Positions 25,263-33,608 of a stretch of DNA of 64,000 bases are shown piece after piece; within the stretch, counting starts at the first letter, position 1; each line of letters opens with the position of its first letter. Origin of the DNA: Pseudomonas nitroreducens NBRC 12694 (GTDB lineage: Bacteria; Pseudomonadota; Gammaproteobacteria; Pseudomonadales; Pseudomonadaceae); NCBI RefSeq assembly GCF_002091755.1, contig NZ_BDAI01000001.1, positions 744,001-808,000 on the forward strand, written 5' to 3'. The position numbers and the translations under genes are program-made. Under the pieces are notes generated by a model that searched no databases, had not been told where the DNA came from, and saw only the letters and a program-made list of their open reading frames with translations.

Positions 25263-26147
25263 TCATTGCCCTGTGGCCGATGACGAAGAATTGACGGCAC
25301 CACTGGCGGGCGCCTCACTGGCAAGCACTGGTGCAGGTTGCGTGCCAGCATGCCGCAAGGCCGGATCGGGCTGTGCCTTGCCGCTACCGACACCGCTGAT
25401 GCTGCGGCGCACCTCCAGGTTGCGGGAGATCACCAGCACCACCCGGCGGTTGCGTGCGCGACCATCCGCCGTGGCATTGTCCGCCACTGGCTGGAATTCG
25501 CCATAGCCCACCGCTGCCAGCCGACCGGCGTCGAGGCCGTCCTGGGCGAGCATGCGGACGATGCTGGCGGCACGGGCCGCGGACAACTCCCAGTTGGTCG
25601 GGTACTGCGAATTATGGATCGGCACGTTGTCGGTGAAGCCTTCGACATGCACCGGGTTGCGGTAAGGCGCCAGAATCCTGGCGACCTTCTCGATGATGGC
25701 GAAGGCAGCGTCATTGGGGATCGCGTCGCCGCTGGGGAACAGCAGGCTGGAATTGAGGGTGATCTCGATCCAGAACTCGTTGCCGCGCACCGACAGCTGT
25801 TCGCTGGAGATCAGGTCGCCGAACGCCTGGCGCACGCTGTCGCTGATCTGCTGCAGGGTATCGGGGCTGCCCTGGGCCTGTCCTTCGTCCTGCGGTTCGG
25901 TGATCGACTGGTCCGGCTGCTGGGTGCGCGGGCGCTCCTCGCCGACGGGAATCGGGCGGATCGAACGGTCCGGCTGGTTGAACACGCCGGTCAGGGTTTC
26001 CGAGAGGATCTTGTACTTGCCCTCGTTGATCGAGGAGATCGAGTACATCACCACGAAGAAGGCGAACAGCAGGGTGATGAAGTCCGCGTAGGACACCAGC
26101 CAGCGTTCGTGATTCTCGTGTTCCTCGTGGCGTCTGCGGCGAGGCAT
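25263..26147 (-). CDS. motD: Flagellar motor stator protein MotD
   Basis: A 294-residue MotB-type protein: an N-terminal His/Arg-rich cytoplasmic tail, a single helix with YADFITLLFAFFVVMY including the proton-carrying Asp (about residue 22), then an OmpA-like peptidoglycan-binding domain (about 130-245, with EGFTDNVPIHNSQYPTNWEL). The C-terminal 45 residues are Ala/Ser-rich. It pairs with MotC to form one of the two stators of Pseudomonas. It is 177 nt from motC because a repeat lies between them. Confidence 0.92.
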   Translation of the reverse strand: MPRRRRHEEHENHERWLVSYADFITLLFAFFVVMYSISSINEGKYKILSETLTGVFNQPDRSIRPIPVGEERPRTQQPDQSITEPQDEGQAQGSPDTLQQISDSVRQAFGDLISSEQLSVRGNEFWIEITLNSSLLFPSGDAIPNDAAFAIIEKVARILAPYRNPVHVEGFTDNVPIHNSQYPTNWELSAARAASIVRMLAQDGLDAGRLAAVGYGEFQPVADNATADGRARNRRVVLVISRNLEVRRSISGVGSGKAQPDPALRHAGTQPAPVLASEAPASGAVNSSSSATGQ

Positions 26148-26324
26148 GTCAGTGGCCTGCGCGATCGATTGACGAGATCAGCGTTGGATGCCTGGGGCTT
26201 CCAGACAGGGCGGCGAGACGAGCCATAGTTACTCTATGGCGAGGAGCGCCAACGCAGTATGGGAGACTCTGGCGCCGAAGATGGCTTGGCGAATCGGTCA
26301 AGCAGGCCACTTTGTCCCTCCCCC
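26148..26324. repeat. Nested inverted-repeat element between motC and motD
   Basis: The 177-nt gap has a core GCCATAG-TTACT-CTATGGC hairpin at 26222-26240 and outer arms GCGTTGG (26181-26187) and CCAACGC (26249-26255). Other parts look like ordinary Pseudomonas intergenic repeat sequence, possibly a MITE. motC and motD are usually close or overlapping, so it is probably an insertion between co-transcribed genes. Confidence 0.55.
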
Positions 26325-27065
26325 TCAGCCGACGAAGCCTTGCAGCTTCAGCTCGATGGAGCGCGGGTTCTCGCCTTCGGCGATGGACAGCAGGCCCTCC
26401 ATCAACATTTCGCGGTAACACGACTGACGCAGCACGATGCTCTTGAGCTTGTTGCCGATGGGCAGCAGCAGGAGGTTGGCCAGGCCGACGCCATAGATGG
26501 TGGCGACGAAGGCCACGGCAATGCCGTTGCCCAACTGGCTGGGGTCGGCGAGGTTGCCCATCACGTGGATCAGGCCCATCACCGCGCCGATGATGCCGAT
26601 GGTCGGCGAATAGCCGCCCATGGCTTCAAATACTTTGGCCGCCGCGAGGTCGCGGCTTTCCTGGTTGTACAGGTCGACTTCGAGGATGCTGCGGATGGCC
26701 TCGGGCTCGGTGCCGTCCACCAGCAGTTGCAGGCCCTTGCGCGCATAGGGGTCACGCTCGGCGTCGGCGACGGTTTCCAGGCCCAGCAGGCCTTCCTTGC
26801 GCGCCGTCATGCTCCAGCCGACCACCTGGTTGATGCCGCCGACCAGGTCCACCTTGGGCGGCAGGACCATCCAGCGCAGCATGGTCAGCGCCCGCTTGAG
26901 CACTGCCACCGGGGTCTGCAGCAGCGCGGCGGCCAGGGTGCCGCCGACCACGATCAGCGCCGCCGGGCCGTTGGCCAGGGCACCGACGTGCCCGCCCTCG
27001 AGGAAGTTGCCACCGATGATGGCAACCAGCGCGAGGATCAGGCCGACCAGGCTGAGGACATCCAT
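26325..27065 (-). CDS. motC: Flagellar motor stator protein MotC
   Basis: A 246-residue MotA-type protein with four membrane helices (residues 3-22, 35-52, 148-168, 180-200) and the cytoplasmic loop between helices 2 and 3 that contacts the rotor. GGYSPTIGIIGAVMGLIHVM (about 150-169) is the conserved MotA stretch. Its ATG overlaps the cheB stop by one nt. Confidence 0.93.
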   Translation of the reverse strand: MDVLSLVGLILALVAIIGGNFLEGGHVGALANGPAALIVVGGTLAAALLQTPVAVLKRALTMLRWMVLPPKVDLVGGINQVVGWSMTARKEGLLGLETVADAERDPYARKGLQLLVDGTEPEAIRSILEVDLYNQESRDLAAAKVFEAMGGYSPTIGIIGAVMGLIHVMGNLADPSQLGNGIAVAFVATIYGVGLANLLLLPIGNKLKSIVLRQSCYREMLMEGLLSIAEGENPRSIELKLQGFVG

Positions 27066-28183
27066 CAGCCGCAGGCCTCGGTCAGGTGGCGACCGATGTC
27101 GTCCAGGCTGTACACCGCATCGGCCAGGCCGGCCTTGGCGATCGCCATGGGCATGCCGTAGATCACGCAGCTGGCCTCATCCTGCGCCCAGACCTGGGCG
27201 CCGCCCTGCTTGAGCATGCGCGCACCTTCGCGGCCGTCGGCGCCCATGCCGGTGAGAACCACCGCCAACACCTTGTCGCCATAGGCCTTGGACGCGGAAC
27301 CGAAGGTCACGTCGACACAGGGCTTGTAGTTCAGGCGCTCGTCGCCGGGGAGAATGCGGATAGCGCCGCGAGCGTCGACCATCATCTGCTTGCCGCCGGG
27401 AGCCAGCAACGCCACGCCGGGACGCAGTATGTCGCCATCCTCGGCTTCCTTGACGGTGATCTTGCACAGCTTGTCCAGGCGCTCGGCGAAGGCCTTGGTG
27501 AAGGCCGCCGGCATGTGCTGGATCAGCACCAGCGGCGCGGGGAAGTTGGCAGGCAGCTGGGTCAGGACCCGCTGCAGCGCCACCGGCCCACCGGTGGACG
27601 TACCGATGGCTACCAGCCGGTAGGGCTTACGCTTTGGGGCGACGGAAGTCGTCGGCGCCGGAGTCGCTGGCGCATGGCTGCTGCCCGAGGAAGCGGGAGC
27701 GACATGGCGGGCGGCGCTGCTGGCCGCCGGTGCGGCTGAAGTCGGCGTGCTGGAGGAATAGGACGAGTACGCGGCAAAGCGGCGATTGCTCTTGGCGATG
27801 GTGTGGACCTTCTCGCACAGCAACTGGCGGACCTTGTCCGGGTTGCGCGAGATGTCCTCGAAGTTCTTCGGCAGGTAATCGACGGCGCCGGCGTCCAGCG
27901 CGTCCAGGGTCACCCGCGCGCCCTCGTGGGTCAGCGAGGAGAACATCAGGACCGGCGTCGGGCAGCGCTGCATGATGGTCCGTACGGCGGTGATGCCATC
28001 CATCAGCGGCATCTCGTAGTCCATGGTGATCACGTCGGGCTTGAGCGCCAGCGCCTGATCGATCGCCTCGCGGCCGTTGGTCGCCGTGCCGACCACCTGG
28101 ATCTGCGGATCAGCCGAAAGAATCTCCGAGACGCGGCGGCGGAAGAACCCCGAATCGTCCACCACCAGGACTTTGACAGCCAT
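27065..28183 (-). CDS. cheB: Protein-glutamate methylesterase CheB
   Basis: The 372-residue protein has a receiver domain (residues 1-120, with phosphate acceptor in VITMDYEMPLMDG), a Ser/Ala/Pro linker (about 135-175) and a methylesterase domain (about 180-365) with catalytic AIGTSTGGP, LIQHMP and VLTGMGADG. It demethylates or deamidates chemoreceptors. ATG 28183 lies five nt after AGGAG and is preferred over GTG 28189. It lies 62 nt after cheA. Confidence 0.93.
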   Translation of the reverse strand: MAVKVLVVDDSGFFRRRVSEILSADPQIQVVGTATNGREAIDQALALKPDVITMDYEMPLMDGITAVRTIMQRCPTPVLMFSSLTHEGARVTLDALDAGAVDYLPKNFEDISRNPDKVRQLLCEKVHTIAKSNRRFAAYSSYSSSTPTSAAPAASSAARHVAPASSGSSHAPATPAPTTSVAPKRKPYRLVAIGTSTGGPVALQRVLTQLPANFPAPLVLIQHMPAAFTKAFAERLDKLCKITVKEAEDGDILRPGVALLAPGGKQMMVDARGAIRILPGDERLNYKPCVDVTFGSASKAYGDKVLAVVLTGMGADGREGARMLKQGGAQVWAQDEASCVIYGMPMAIAKAGLADAVYSLDDIGRHLTEACG

Positions 28184-28245
28184 AGACACTCCTGAAAAAA
28201 ACTTCTTCCATCACGGGCGCGGGCCTCGCGGCTCGCGCACGGCGG

Positions 28246-30465
28246 TCAGATACGACGGGCGTAGCGCTTGAGCATGCTCGGCACGTCGAGGATCAGCGCG
28301 ATGCGCCCGTCCCCGGTGATGGTCGCTCCGGCCATGCCCGGCGTGCCTTGCAGCATCTTGCCCAGCGGCTTGATCACCACCTCCTCCTGACCCACCAGTT
28401 GGTCGACCACGAAGCCGATGCGCTGGGTGCCCACGGAGAGGATCACCACGTGGCCCTCGCCCGGCTCGTCATGCTGCGCGCCCGGCACCAGCCAGCGCTT
28501 GAGGTAGAACAACGGCAGGGCCTTGTCGCGGACGATCACCACTTCCTGGCCGTCGACCACGTTGGTGTTCGACAGGTCGAGGTGGAAGATCTCGTTGACG
28601 TTGACCAGCGGGAAGGCGAAGGCCTGGTTGCCCAGCATCACCATCAGGGTCGGCATGATCGCCAGGGTCAGCGGGACCTTGATGACGATCTTCGAGCCCT
28701 GGCCCTTGGTCGAGTAGATGTTGATGATCCCGTTGAGCTGGGAAATCTTGGTCTTCACCACGTCCATGCCGACACCGCGGCCGGAGACGTCGGAAATCTC
28801 GGTCTTGGTCGAGAAGCCCGGCGCGAAGATCAGGTTGTAGCAGTCGGACTCGGACAGGCGATCGGCCGCGTCCTTGTCCAGCAGGCCCTTCTCCACCGCC
28901 TTGGCGCGCAGCACGTCCGGGTCCATGCCTTTGCCGTCGTCGGAGATCGACAGCAGGATGTGGTCGCCTTCCTGCTCGGCGGACAGCACCACCTTGCCCG
29001 AGCGCGACTTGCCGGCGGCTTCGCGCTCGTCCGGGCCTTCGATGCCGTGGTCGACCGCGTTGCGCACCAGGTGCACCAGCGGGTCGGCCAGGGCTTCGAC
29101 CAGGTTCTTGTCCAGGTCGGTTTCTTCGCCGATCAGCTCGAGGTTGATCTCTTTCTTCAGGTTGCGCGCCAGGTCGCGGACCTGCCGCGGGAAGCGGCCG
29201 AAGACCTTTTTGATCGGCTGCATGCGGGTCTTCATGACCGACGACTGCAGGTCGGCGGTGACCACGTCGAGGTTGGAGACGGCCTTGGCCATCGCCTCGT
29301 CGCCGCTGTTCAGGCCCAGGCGCACCAGGCGGTTACGCACCAGCACCAGTTCGCCGACCATGTTCATGATCTCGTCCAGGCGGGCGGTGTCCACGCGCAC
29401 GGTGGTTTCCGCTTCGTTGGCCGGCTTCTCTGCGGCGGCGGCCGTGCTGGGCTTGGCCGCGGCAGGCTTGGCGGCAGCAGCCGGTGCGGGCGCGGCGGCG
29501 GGCTTGGGCGCCGGCGCAGCAGGCTGGGCAGCCGGCTTGGCGGCCGCAACCGGCTCTTCCTTCGCGCCGGTGAACTGGCCCTTGCCGTGCAGCTCGTCGA
29601 GCAGCTTCTCGAATTCGTCGTCGGTGATGTTGTCGTCGCCGGAGGCCGCCGGAGCTTCCTCGGCCCTGGCCGCGGCAGCAGCCTCGACGGGAGCGGCGGC
29701 TTCTTCCTTCGCGCCGGTGAACTGGCCTTTGCCGTGCAACTGGTCGAGCAGCGCTTCGAACTCATCGTCGCTGATCTCGTCACCGCCACTGGCGGCCGGA
29801 GCCTCGGCCAGCGGAGCCGGGGCGGACTTGGCGGCTTCCTTGGCGCCGGCACTGAACTGGCCCTTGCCGTGCAACTGGTCGAGGAGTGCTTCGAATTCGT
29901 CGTCGGTGATGTCGTCGCCACCCGCGCCAACCGGTGCGGCAGGCGCATCAGCGGTGGGCTCGAGGGCATCCATCAGTTGCTCGAACTCGGCGTCGGTGAT
30001 GTCGCCGTAAGCGGCTGGAGCTTCTTCCGCCACTGGCTCGGCCACGGCCGGAGCAGGAGCTTCGGCCGGGGCGGCGTTCGGATCGGCCAGGCGCGACAGG
30101 GCAGCGAGCAGCTCGGGCGTCGCCGGAGTCGGCTCCTGCGCGTCACGCACCTGCTGGAACATGACGTTGACGGTATCCAGCGCCTGCAGCATCACGTCCA
30201 TCAGCTCGGCATCCACGCGGCGTTCGCCCTTGCGCAGCATGTCGAACACGTTTTCGGCGATGTGGCAGCACTCCACCAGCGCGTTCAGCTGGAGGAAGCC
30301 GGCACCACCCTTGACGGTGTGGAACCCACGGAAGATGGCATTGAGCAGGTCCATGTCTTCCGGGCGGCTTTCCAGCTCGACCAGTTGCTCGGACAGTAGC
30401 TCGAGAATCTCGCCGGCCTCCACCAGGAAGTCCTGGAGGATTTCGTCATCGGCGTCGAAGCTCAT
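28246..30465 (-). CDS. cheA: Chemotaxis histidine kinase CheA with tandem short repeats
   Basis: A 739-residue CheA: Hpt domain (1-105, phospho-His 49 in RGFHTVKGG), an Ala/Pro/Glu-rich region in place of a clear P2 domain (about 110-345), dimerisation helices (about 350-415), a kinase domain (about 420-590, with LVRNAVDHGIE and the GRGVGMDVV box), and a CheW-like P5 domain (about 595-735). Residues 184-204, 229-249 and 279-298 are near-identical copies of a 20-residue unit ending in LHGKGQF, with a degenerate copy at about 155-170. It phosphorylates CheY and CheB. Confidence 0.95.
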   Translation of the reverse strand: MSFDADDEILQDFLVEAGEILELLSEQLVELESRPEDMDLLNAIFRGFHTVKGGAGFLQLNALVECCHIAENVFDMLRKGERRVDAELMDVMLQALDTVNVMFQQVRDAQEPTPATPELLAALSRLADPNAAPAEAPAPAVAEPVAEEAPAAYGDITDAEFEQLMDALEPTADAPAAPVGAGGDDITDDEFEALLDQLHGKGQFSAGAKEAAKSAPAPLAEAPAASGGDEISDDEFEALLDQLHGKGQFTGAKEEAAAPVEAAAAARAEEAPAASGDDNITDDEFEKLLDELHGKGQFTGAKEEPVAAAKPAAQPAAPAPKPAAAPAPAAAAKPAAAKPSTAAAAEKPANEAETTVRVDTARLDEIMNMVGELVLVRNRLVRLGLNSGDEAMAKAVSNLDVVTADLQSSVMKTRMQPIKKVFGRFPRQVRDLARNLKKEINLELIGEETDLDKNLVEALADPLVHLVRNAVDHGIEGPDEREAAGKSRSGKVVLSAEQEGDHILLSISDDGKGMDPDVLRAKAVEKGLLDKDAADRLSESDCYNLIFAPGFSTKTEISDVSGRGVGMDVVKTKISQLNGIINIYSTKGQGSKIVIKVPLTLAIMPTLMVMLGNQAFAFPLVNVNEIFHLDLSNTNVVDGQEVVIVRDKALPLFYLKRWLVPGAQHDEPGEGHVVILSVGTQRIGFVVDQLVGQEEVVIKPLGKMLQGTPGMAGATITGDGRIALILDVPSMLKRYARRI

Positions 30466-30496
30466 TCGGTGCTCCCTCTACAGCGTCAGGCGACGC

Positions 30497-31279
30497 TTAA
30501 AAACCAAGGCTGGACAACAGGTCGTCGACATCGTCCTGACCGGACACGACGTCCTTTCTTGTATCGGCAGCAATCTGCGGACCTTCACCCTTGGACGATC
30601 TTTCTTTTTCCACCGCGTCGCGCATGCCGTCGTGGTCATGCTCGATACCGGCGTAGCGATCGACCTGACCCGCCATCCAGACCAGCTTGACCAGGTTCGA
30701 CTCGACCTCGGTCACCAGCTTGGTGACGCGCTTGATCACCTGCCCGGTGAGGTCCTGGAAGTCCTGCGCCAGCAGGATGTCGTTCAGGTGGGCGGAGAGC
30801 TTGCGGCTGTCCTGGGCGCTGATGTAGAGGAACTGCTCGACGCGCTTGGCCAGGTCGCGGAAGGCGTCGGCGCCCAGCTCGCGGCGCATGAAGCGCGACC
30901 AGTCTTCCTGCAGCTCCTTGGCCTGGGTCTCGATGTGCATGACCACCGGAGTGCACTCCTCCACCAGGTCCATGGTGCGATTGGCCGCTTTCTCGGTCAT
31001 CGTCACCACGTAGGACAGGCGGTCGGTCGCGTCGGCGATCTGCGACATCTCCTCGGCGTGCCGGGAGTTGGGATCGATCTGGAAGTTGACGATGGCGTTG
31101 TGCAGCTCGCGGGTGAGCTTGCCGACCTCCTGGTAGAGGCCTCGGTCGCGCGCCTGGTTAAGCTCGGAGATCAGTTGCACGGCGGTCTGAACGTCGCCGC
31201 GTTCGAGGCAGTCGACCAATTCGCGCGCGTGTTTTTTCAGGGTCGACTCGAAGTCACCCGCGGATTCGTTGAAATCCAT
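30497..31279 (-). CDS. cheZ: CheY-P phosphatase CheZ
   Basis: The 260-residue, largely helical protein has the CheZ active-site region QDFQDLTGQVIKRV (about 170-183) with the catalytic Gln, and ends with a CheY-binding C-terminal peptide (DDVDDLLSSLGF). It removes phosphate from CheY-P. It follows cheY by 19 nt. Confidence 0.93.
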   Translation of the reverse strand: MDFNESAGDFESTLKKHARELVDCLERGDVQTAVQLISELNQARDRGLYQEVGKLTRELHNAIVNFQIDPNSRHAEEMSQIADATDRLSYVVTMTEKAANRTMDLVEECTPVVMHIETQAKELQEDWSRFMRRELGADAFRDLAKRVEQFLYISAQDSRKLSAHLNDILLAQDFQDLTGQVIKRVTKLVTEVESNLVKLVWMAGQVDRYAGIEHDHDGMRDAVEKERSSKGEGPQIAADTRKDVVSGQDDVDDLLSSLGF

Positions 31280-31298
31280 GACGCCCTCTATGCCGGCC

Positions 31299-31673
31299 TT
31301 AGCTGCCGACCCGCTCGAAAATCTTCTCGATCTTTTCTTTCAGCACCTGAGCGGTGAAAGGCTTGACCACATAGCCGTTGACCCCGGCCTGGGCCGCTTC
31401 GATGATCTGGTCGCGCTTGGCTTCGGCGGTGACCATCAGCACCGGCAGGTGCTTGAGGCGCTCGTCGGCGCGGACCGCACGAAGCAGGTCGATGCCGGTC
31501 ATGCCGGGCATGTTCCAGTCGGTCACGAGGAAATCGAAGTTGCCGCTGTGCAGCATCGGCAGCGCAGTGGTGCCGTCGTCGGCTTCTGCGGTGTTGGTGA
31601 ACCCCAGGTCTCGCAGGAGGTTCTTGATGATGCGCCTCATCGTGGAAAAGTCGTCCACGATGAGAATTTTCAT
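31299..31673 (-). CDS. cheY: Chemotaxis response regulator CheY
   Basis: The 124-residue single-domain receiver starts MKILIVDDFSTMRR; phospho-acceptor Asp lies in FLVTDWNMPGM (about residue 54), with Thr in MVTAEA and Lys in VVKPFT. ATG 31673 gives exactly the length known for P. aeruginosa CheY; upstream in-frame ATGs are not needed. The 197-nt gap to fliA contains no clear promoter for either sigma-28 or sigma-54. Confidence 0.94.
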   Translation of the reverse strand: MKILIVDDFSTMRRIIKNLLRDLGFTNTAEADDGTTALPMLHSGNFDFLVTDWNMPGMTGIDLLRAVRADERLKHLPVLMVTAEAKRDQIIEAAQAGVNGYVVKPFTAQVLKEKIEKIFERVGS

Positions 31674-31870
31674 GTTCTTGTCCAAACCTGCCTCCATCGA
31701 TACCAAACGCGCCCTGGCGGGCGTGCCGTCAATTCATTGAGCGCCGTGCGCTCTTTGGGGTGGATGCGTCAAAGGAACGTCACCCAAAAATTCGTAAGCC
31801 TATAACTTGCCTAAGGAAATTCCTTTCAGGCTTTCCGCTCAGAACAAGCAGCCGCGAAACTACCCGATGC

Positions 31871-32620
31871 TCAGCGCGCGCGCCACTCCGCCAGTCGCGA
31901 GCGCAGGCGCGCGGCGCACTGGCTGTGCAACTGGCTGACACGGGACTCGCTGACGCCCAGTACTTCGCCGATCTCCTTGAGGTTGAGTTCCTCGTCGTAG
32001 TACAGCGCCAGCACCAGCCGCTCGCGCTCGGGCAGCTTGGTGATGGCGTCGGCCAGCGCCGCCTGGAAGCGTTCGTCTTCCAGGCCGTGGGACGGCTCGT
32101 TGTCGTGGTGGGATGCGTCTTCGGCAAGGCCACCGCCCTGTTCACCGTCCTGCAACATGTCATCGAAGCTGTACAGCCGGCTGCCCTGGGTGTCGCTGAG
32201 GATGCCGTAATAATCTTCGAGGCTCATATTGAGTTCGGCAGCAACCTCCTGATCTTTAGCGTCGCGTCCGGTGCGCGCCTCGACGGCGCGGATGGCGTCG
32301 CTGACCATACGGGTGTTGCGGTGCACCGAACGGGGCGCCCAATCGCCCTTGCGCACCTCGTCGAGCATGGCGCCACGGATACGGATGCCGGCGTAGGTCT
32401 CGAAGCTCGCGCCCTTGCCCGCGTCGTACTTCTTCGCTGCCTCCAGCAGGCCGATCATCCCTGCCTGCATCAGGTCTTCCACCTGCACGCTGGCCGGCAG
32501 GCGGCCCAGCAGGTGGTAGGCGATGCGCTTCACCAGTGGTGCGTGTTTCTGGATCAGCAGTTCCTGGGAGTTGTGCGCCTGTGCCTTGCTGTACATACGC
32601 GCTCCGGAGGCCGCGGTCAT
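31871..32620 (-). CDS. fliA: Flagellar sigma factor FliA (sigma-28)
   Basis: A 249-residue sigma-70 family factor with region 2 (KRIAYHLLGRLPASVQVEDL), region 3 and region 4 (LNLKEIGEVLGVSESRVSQL). It directs late flagellar genes and fits with the two sigma-28-type promoters found here at 17993 and 24356. Its start overlaps the fleN stop by 4 nt. It may start at the internal MYSKAQ, but the full length matches P. aeruginosa FliA. Confidence 0.95.
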   Translation of the reverse strand: MTAASGARMYSKAQAHNSQELLIQKHAPLVKRIAYHLLGRLPASVQVEDLMQAGMIGLLEAAKKYDAGKGASFETYAGIRIRGAMLDEVRKGDWAPRSVHRNTRMVSDAIRAVEARTGRDAKDQEVAAELNMSLEDYYGILSDTQGSRLYSFDDMLQDGEQGGGLAEDASHHDNEPSHGLEDERFQAALADAITKLPERERLVLALYYDEELNLKEIGEVLGVSESRVSQLHSQCAARLRSRLAEWRAR

Positions 32621-33444
32621 ACGGCCGAACCCGTGGGATGTTGCACCAGGCGCTCGACGAAGAACTCCAGGTGCCCTCGTGGGTTGGCCGGCAGCGGCCA
32701 GCTGTCGACCTTCTGCGCCACCGCCCGGAAGGCCAGGGAAGCCTTGCTGCGCGGGAACGCCTCATACACCGAACGCTGCTTCTGCACCGCCTTGCGCACC
32801 GACTCGTCGTAGGGAATGGCGCCGACGTACTGCAGCGCCACGTCGAGGAAACGGTCGGTGACCTTGGTCAGCTTGGCGAACAGGTTGCGGCCCTCCTGGG
32901 GGCTGTGCGCCATGTTCGCCAGCACGCGGAAACGGGTCATGCCGTAGTCGCGGTTGAGCAGCTTGATCAAAGCATAGGCATCGGTGATGGACGTGGGTTC
33001 ATCGCAGACGACCAGCAGTACTTCCTGGGCCGCGCGAACGAAGCTCACCACCGAGTCGCCGATGCCGGCGGCGGTGTCCACCACCAGCACGTCGATGTTG
33101 TCGCTGATGTCGCTGAAAGCCTGGATCAGACCGGCATGCTGCATCGGCGTGAGGTGCACCATGCTCTGGGTGCCCGAGGCCGCCGGGACGATGCGGATGC
33201 CGCCGGGCCCCTGGAGGATCACGTCGCGCAGGTCGCATTCGCCTTCGATCACGTCGGCCAGCGTGCGCTTGGGCGACAGGCCCAGCAGCACGTCGACGTT
33301 GGCCAGGCCAAGGTCGGCGTCCAGCAGCATGACGCGGCGACCAAGATCGGCCAGCGCCAGCGACAGATTCACCGACACGTTGGTCTTGCCCACGCCACCC
33401 TTGCCACCGGTGACTGCGATTACCTGAACGGGATGCATGCCCAT
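32617..33444 (-). CDS. fleN: Flagellar number regulator FleN (MinD-type ATPase)
   Basis: The 275-residue protein has the deviant Walker A GGKGGVGKTN at about residue 12-21 and VMLLDADLGLANVD. FleN restrains FleQ and keeps the flagellum number at one. The 164-nt gap to flhF contains no other gene. Start may be residue 1 or 3 (two ATGs). Confidence 0.95.
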   Translation of the reverse strand: MGMHPVQVIAVTGGKGGVGKTNVSVNLSLALADLGRRVMLLDADLGLANVDVLLGLSPKRTLADVIEGECDLRDVILQGPGGIRIVPAASGTQSMVHLTPMQHAGLIQAFSDISDNIDVLVVDTAAGIGDSVVSFVRAAQEVLLVVCDEPTSITDAYALIKLLNRDYGMTRFRVLANMAHSPQEGRNLFAKLTKVTDRFLDVALQYVGAIPYDESVRKAVQKQRSVYEAFPRSKASLAFRAVAQKVDSWPLPANPRGHLEFFVERLVQHPTGSAV

Positions 33445-33608
33445 ATCAATACCTTGTCTCGTCGTTCGACCGTCACGCTTCTGGCGTTCCGGCTAATCCG
33501 GCTGCGGTGCTCCACCGCTTCCGGTGCTCGCGGATCATCTTGCAGAGCATCCGCATCGCTTGGGCGGCCCAACCGGCCGCCCCACGCCCCACCCGGGGCT
33601 CACAATCC

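Noticed and set aside
28348..30399. 683-codon open frame opposite cheA
   Set aside because: Antisense shadow of CheA with biased, non-membrane, repeat-derived composition.
31755..31870. Possible sigma-54 element AGGC-N-GGCT between fliA and cheY
   Set aside because: The spacing is right but the -12 box is AGGC instead of TTGC, too weak to call.
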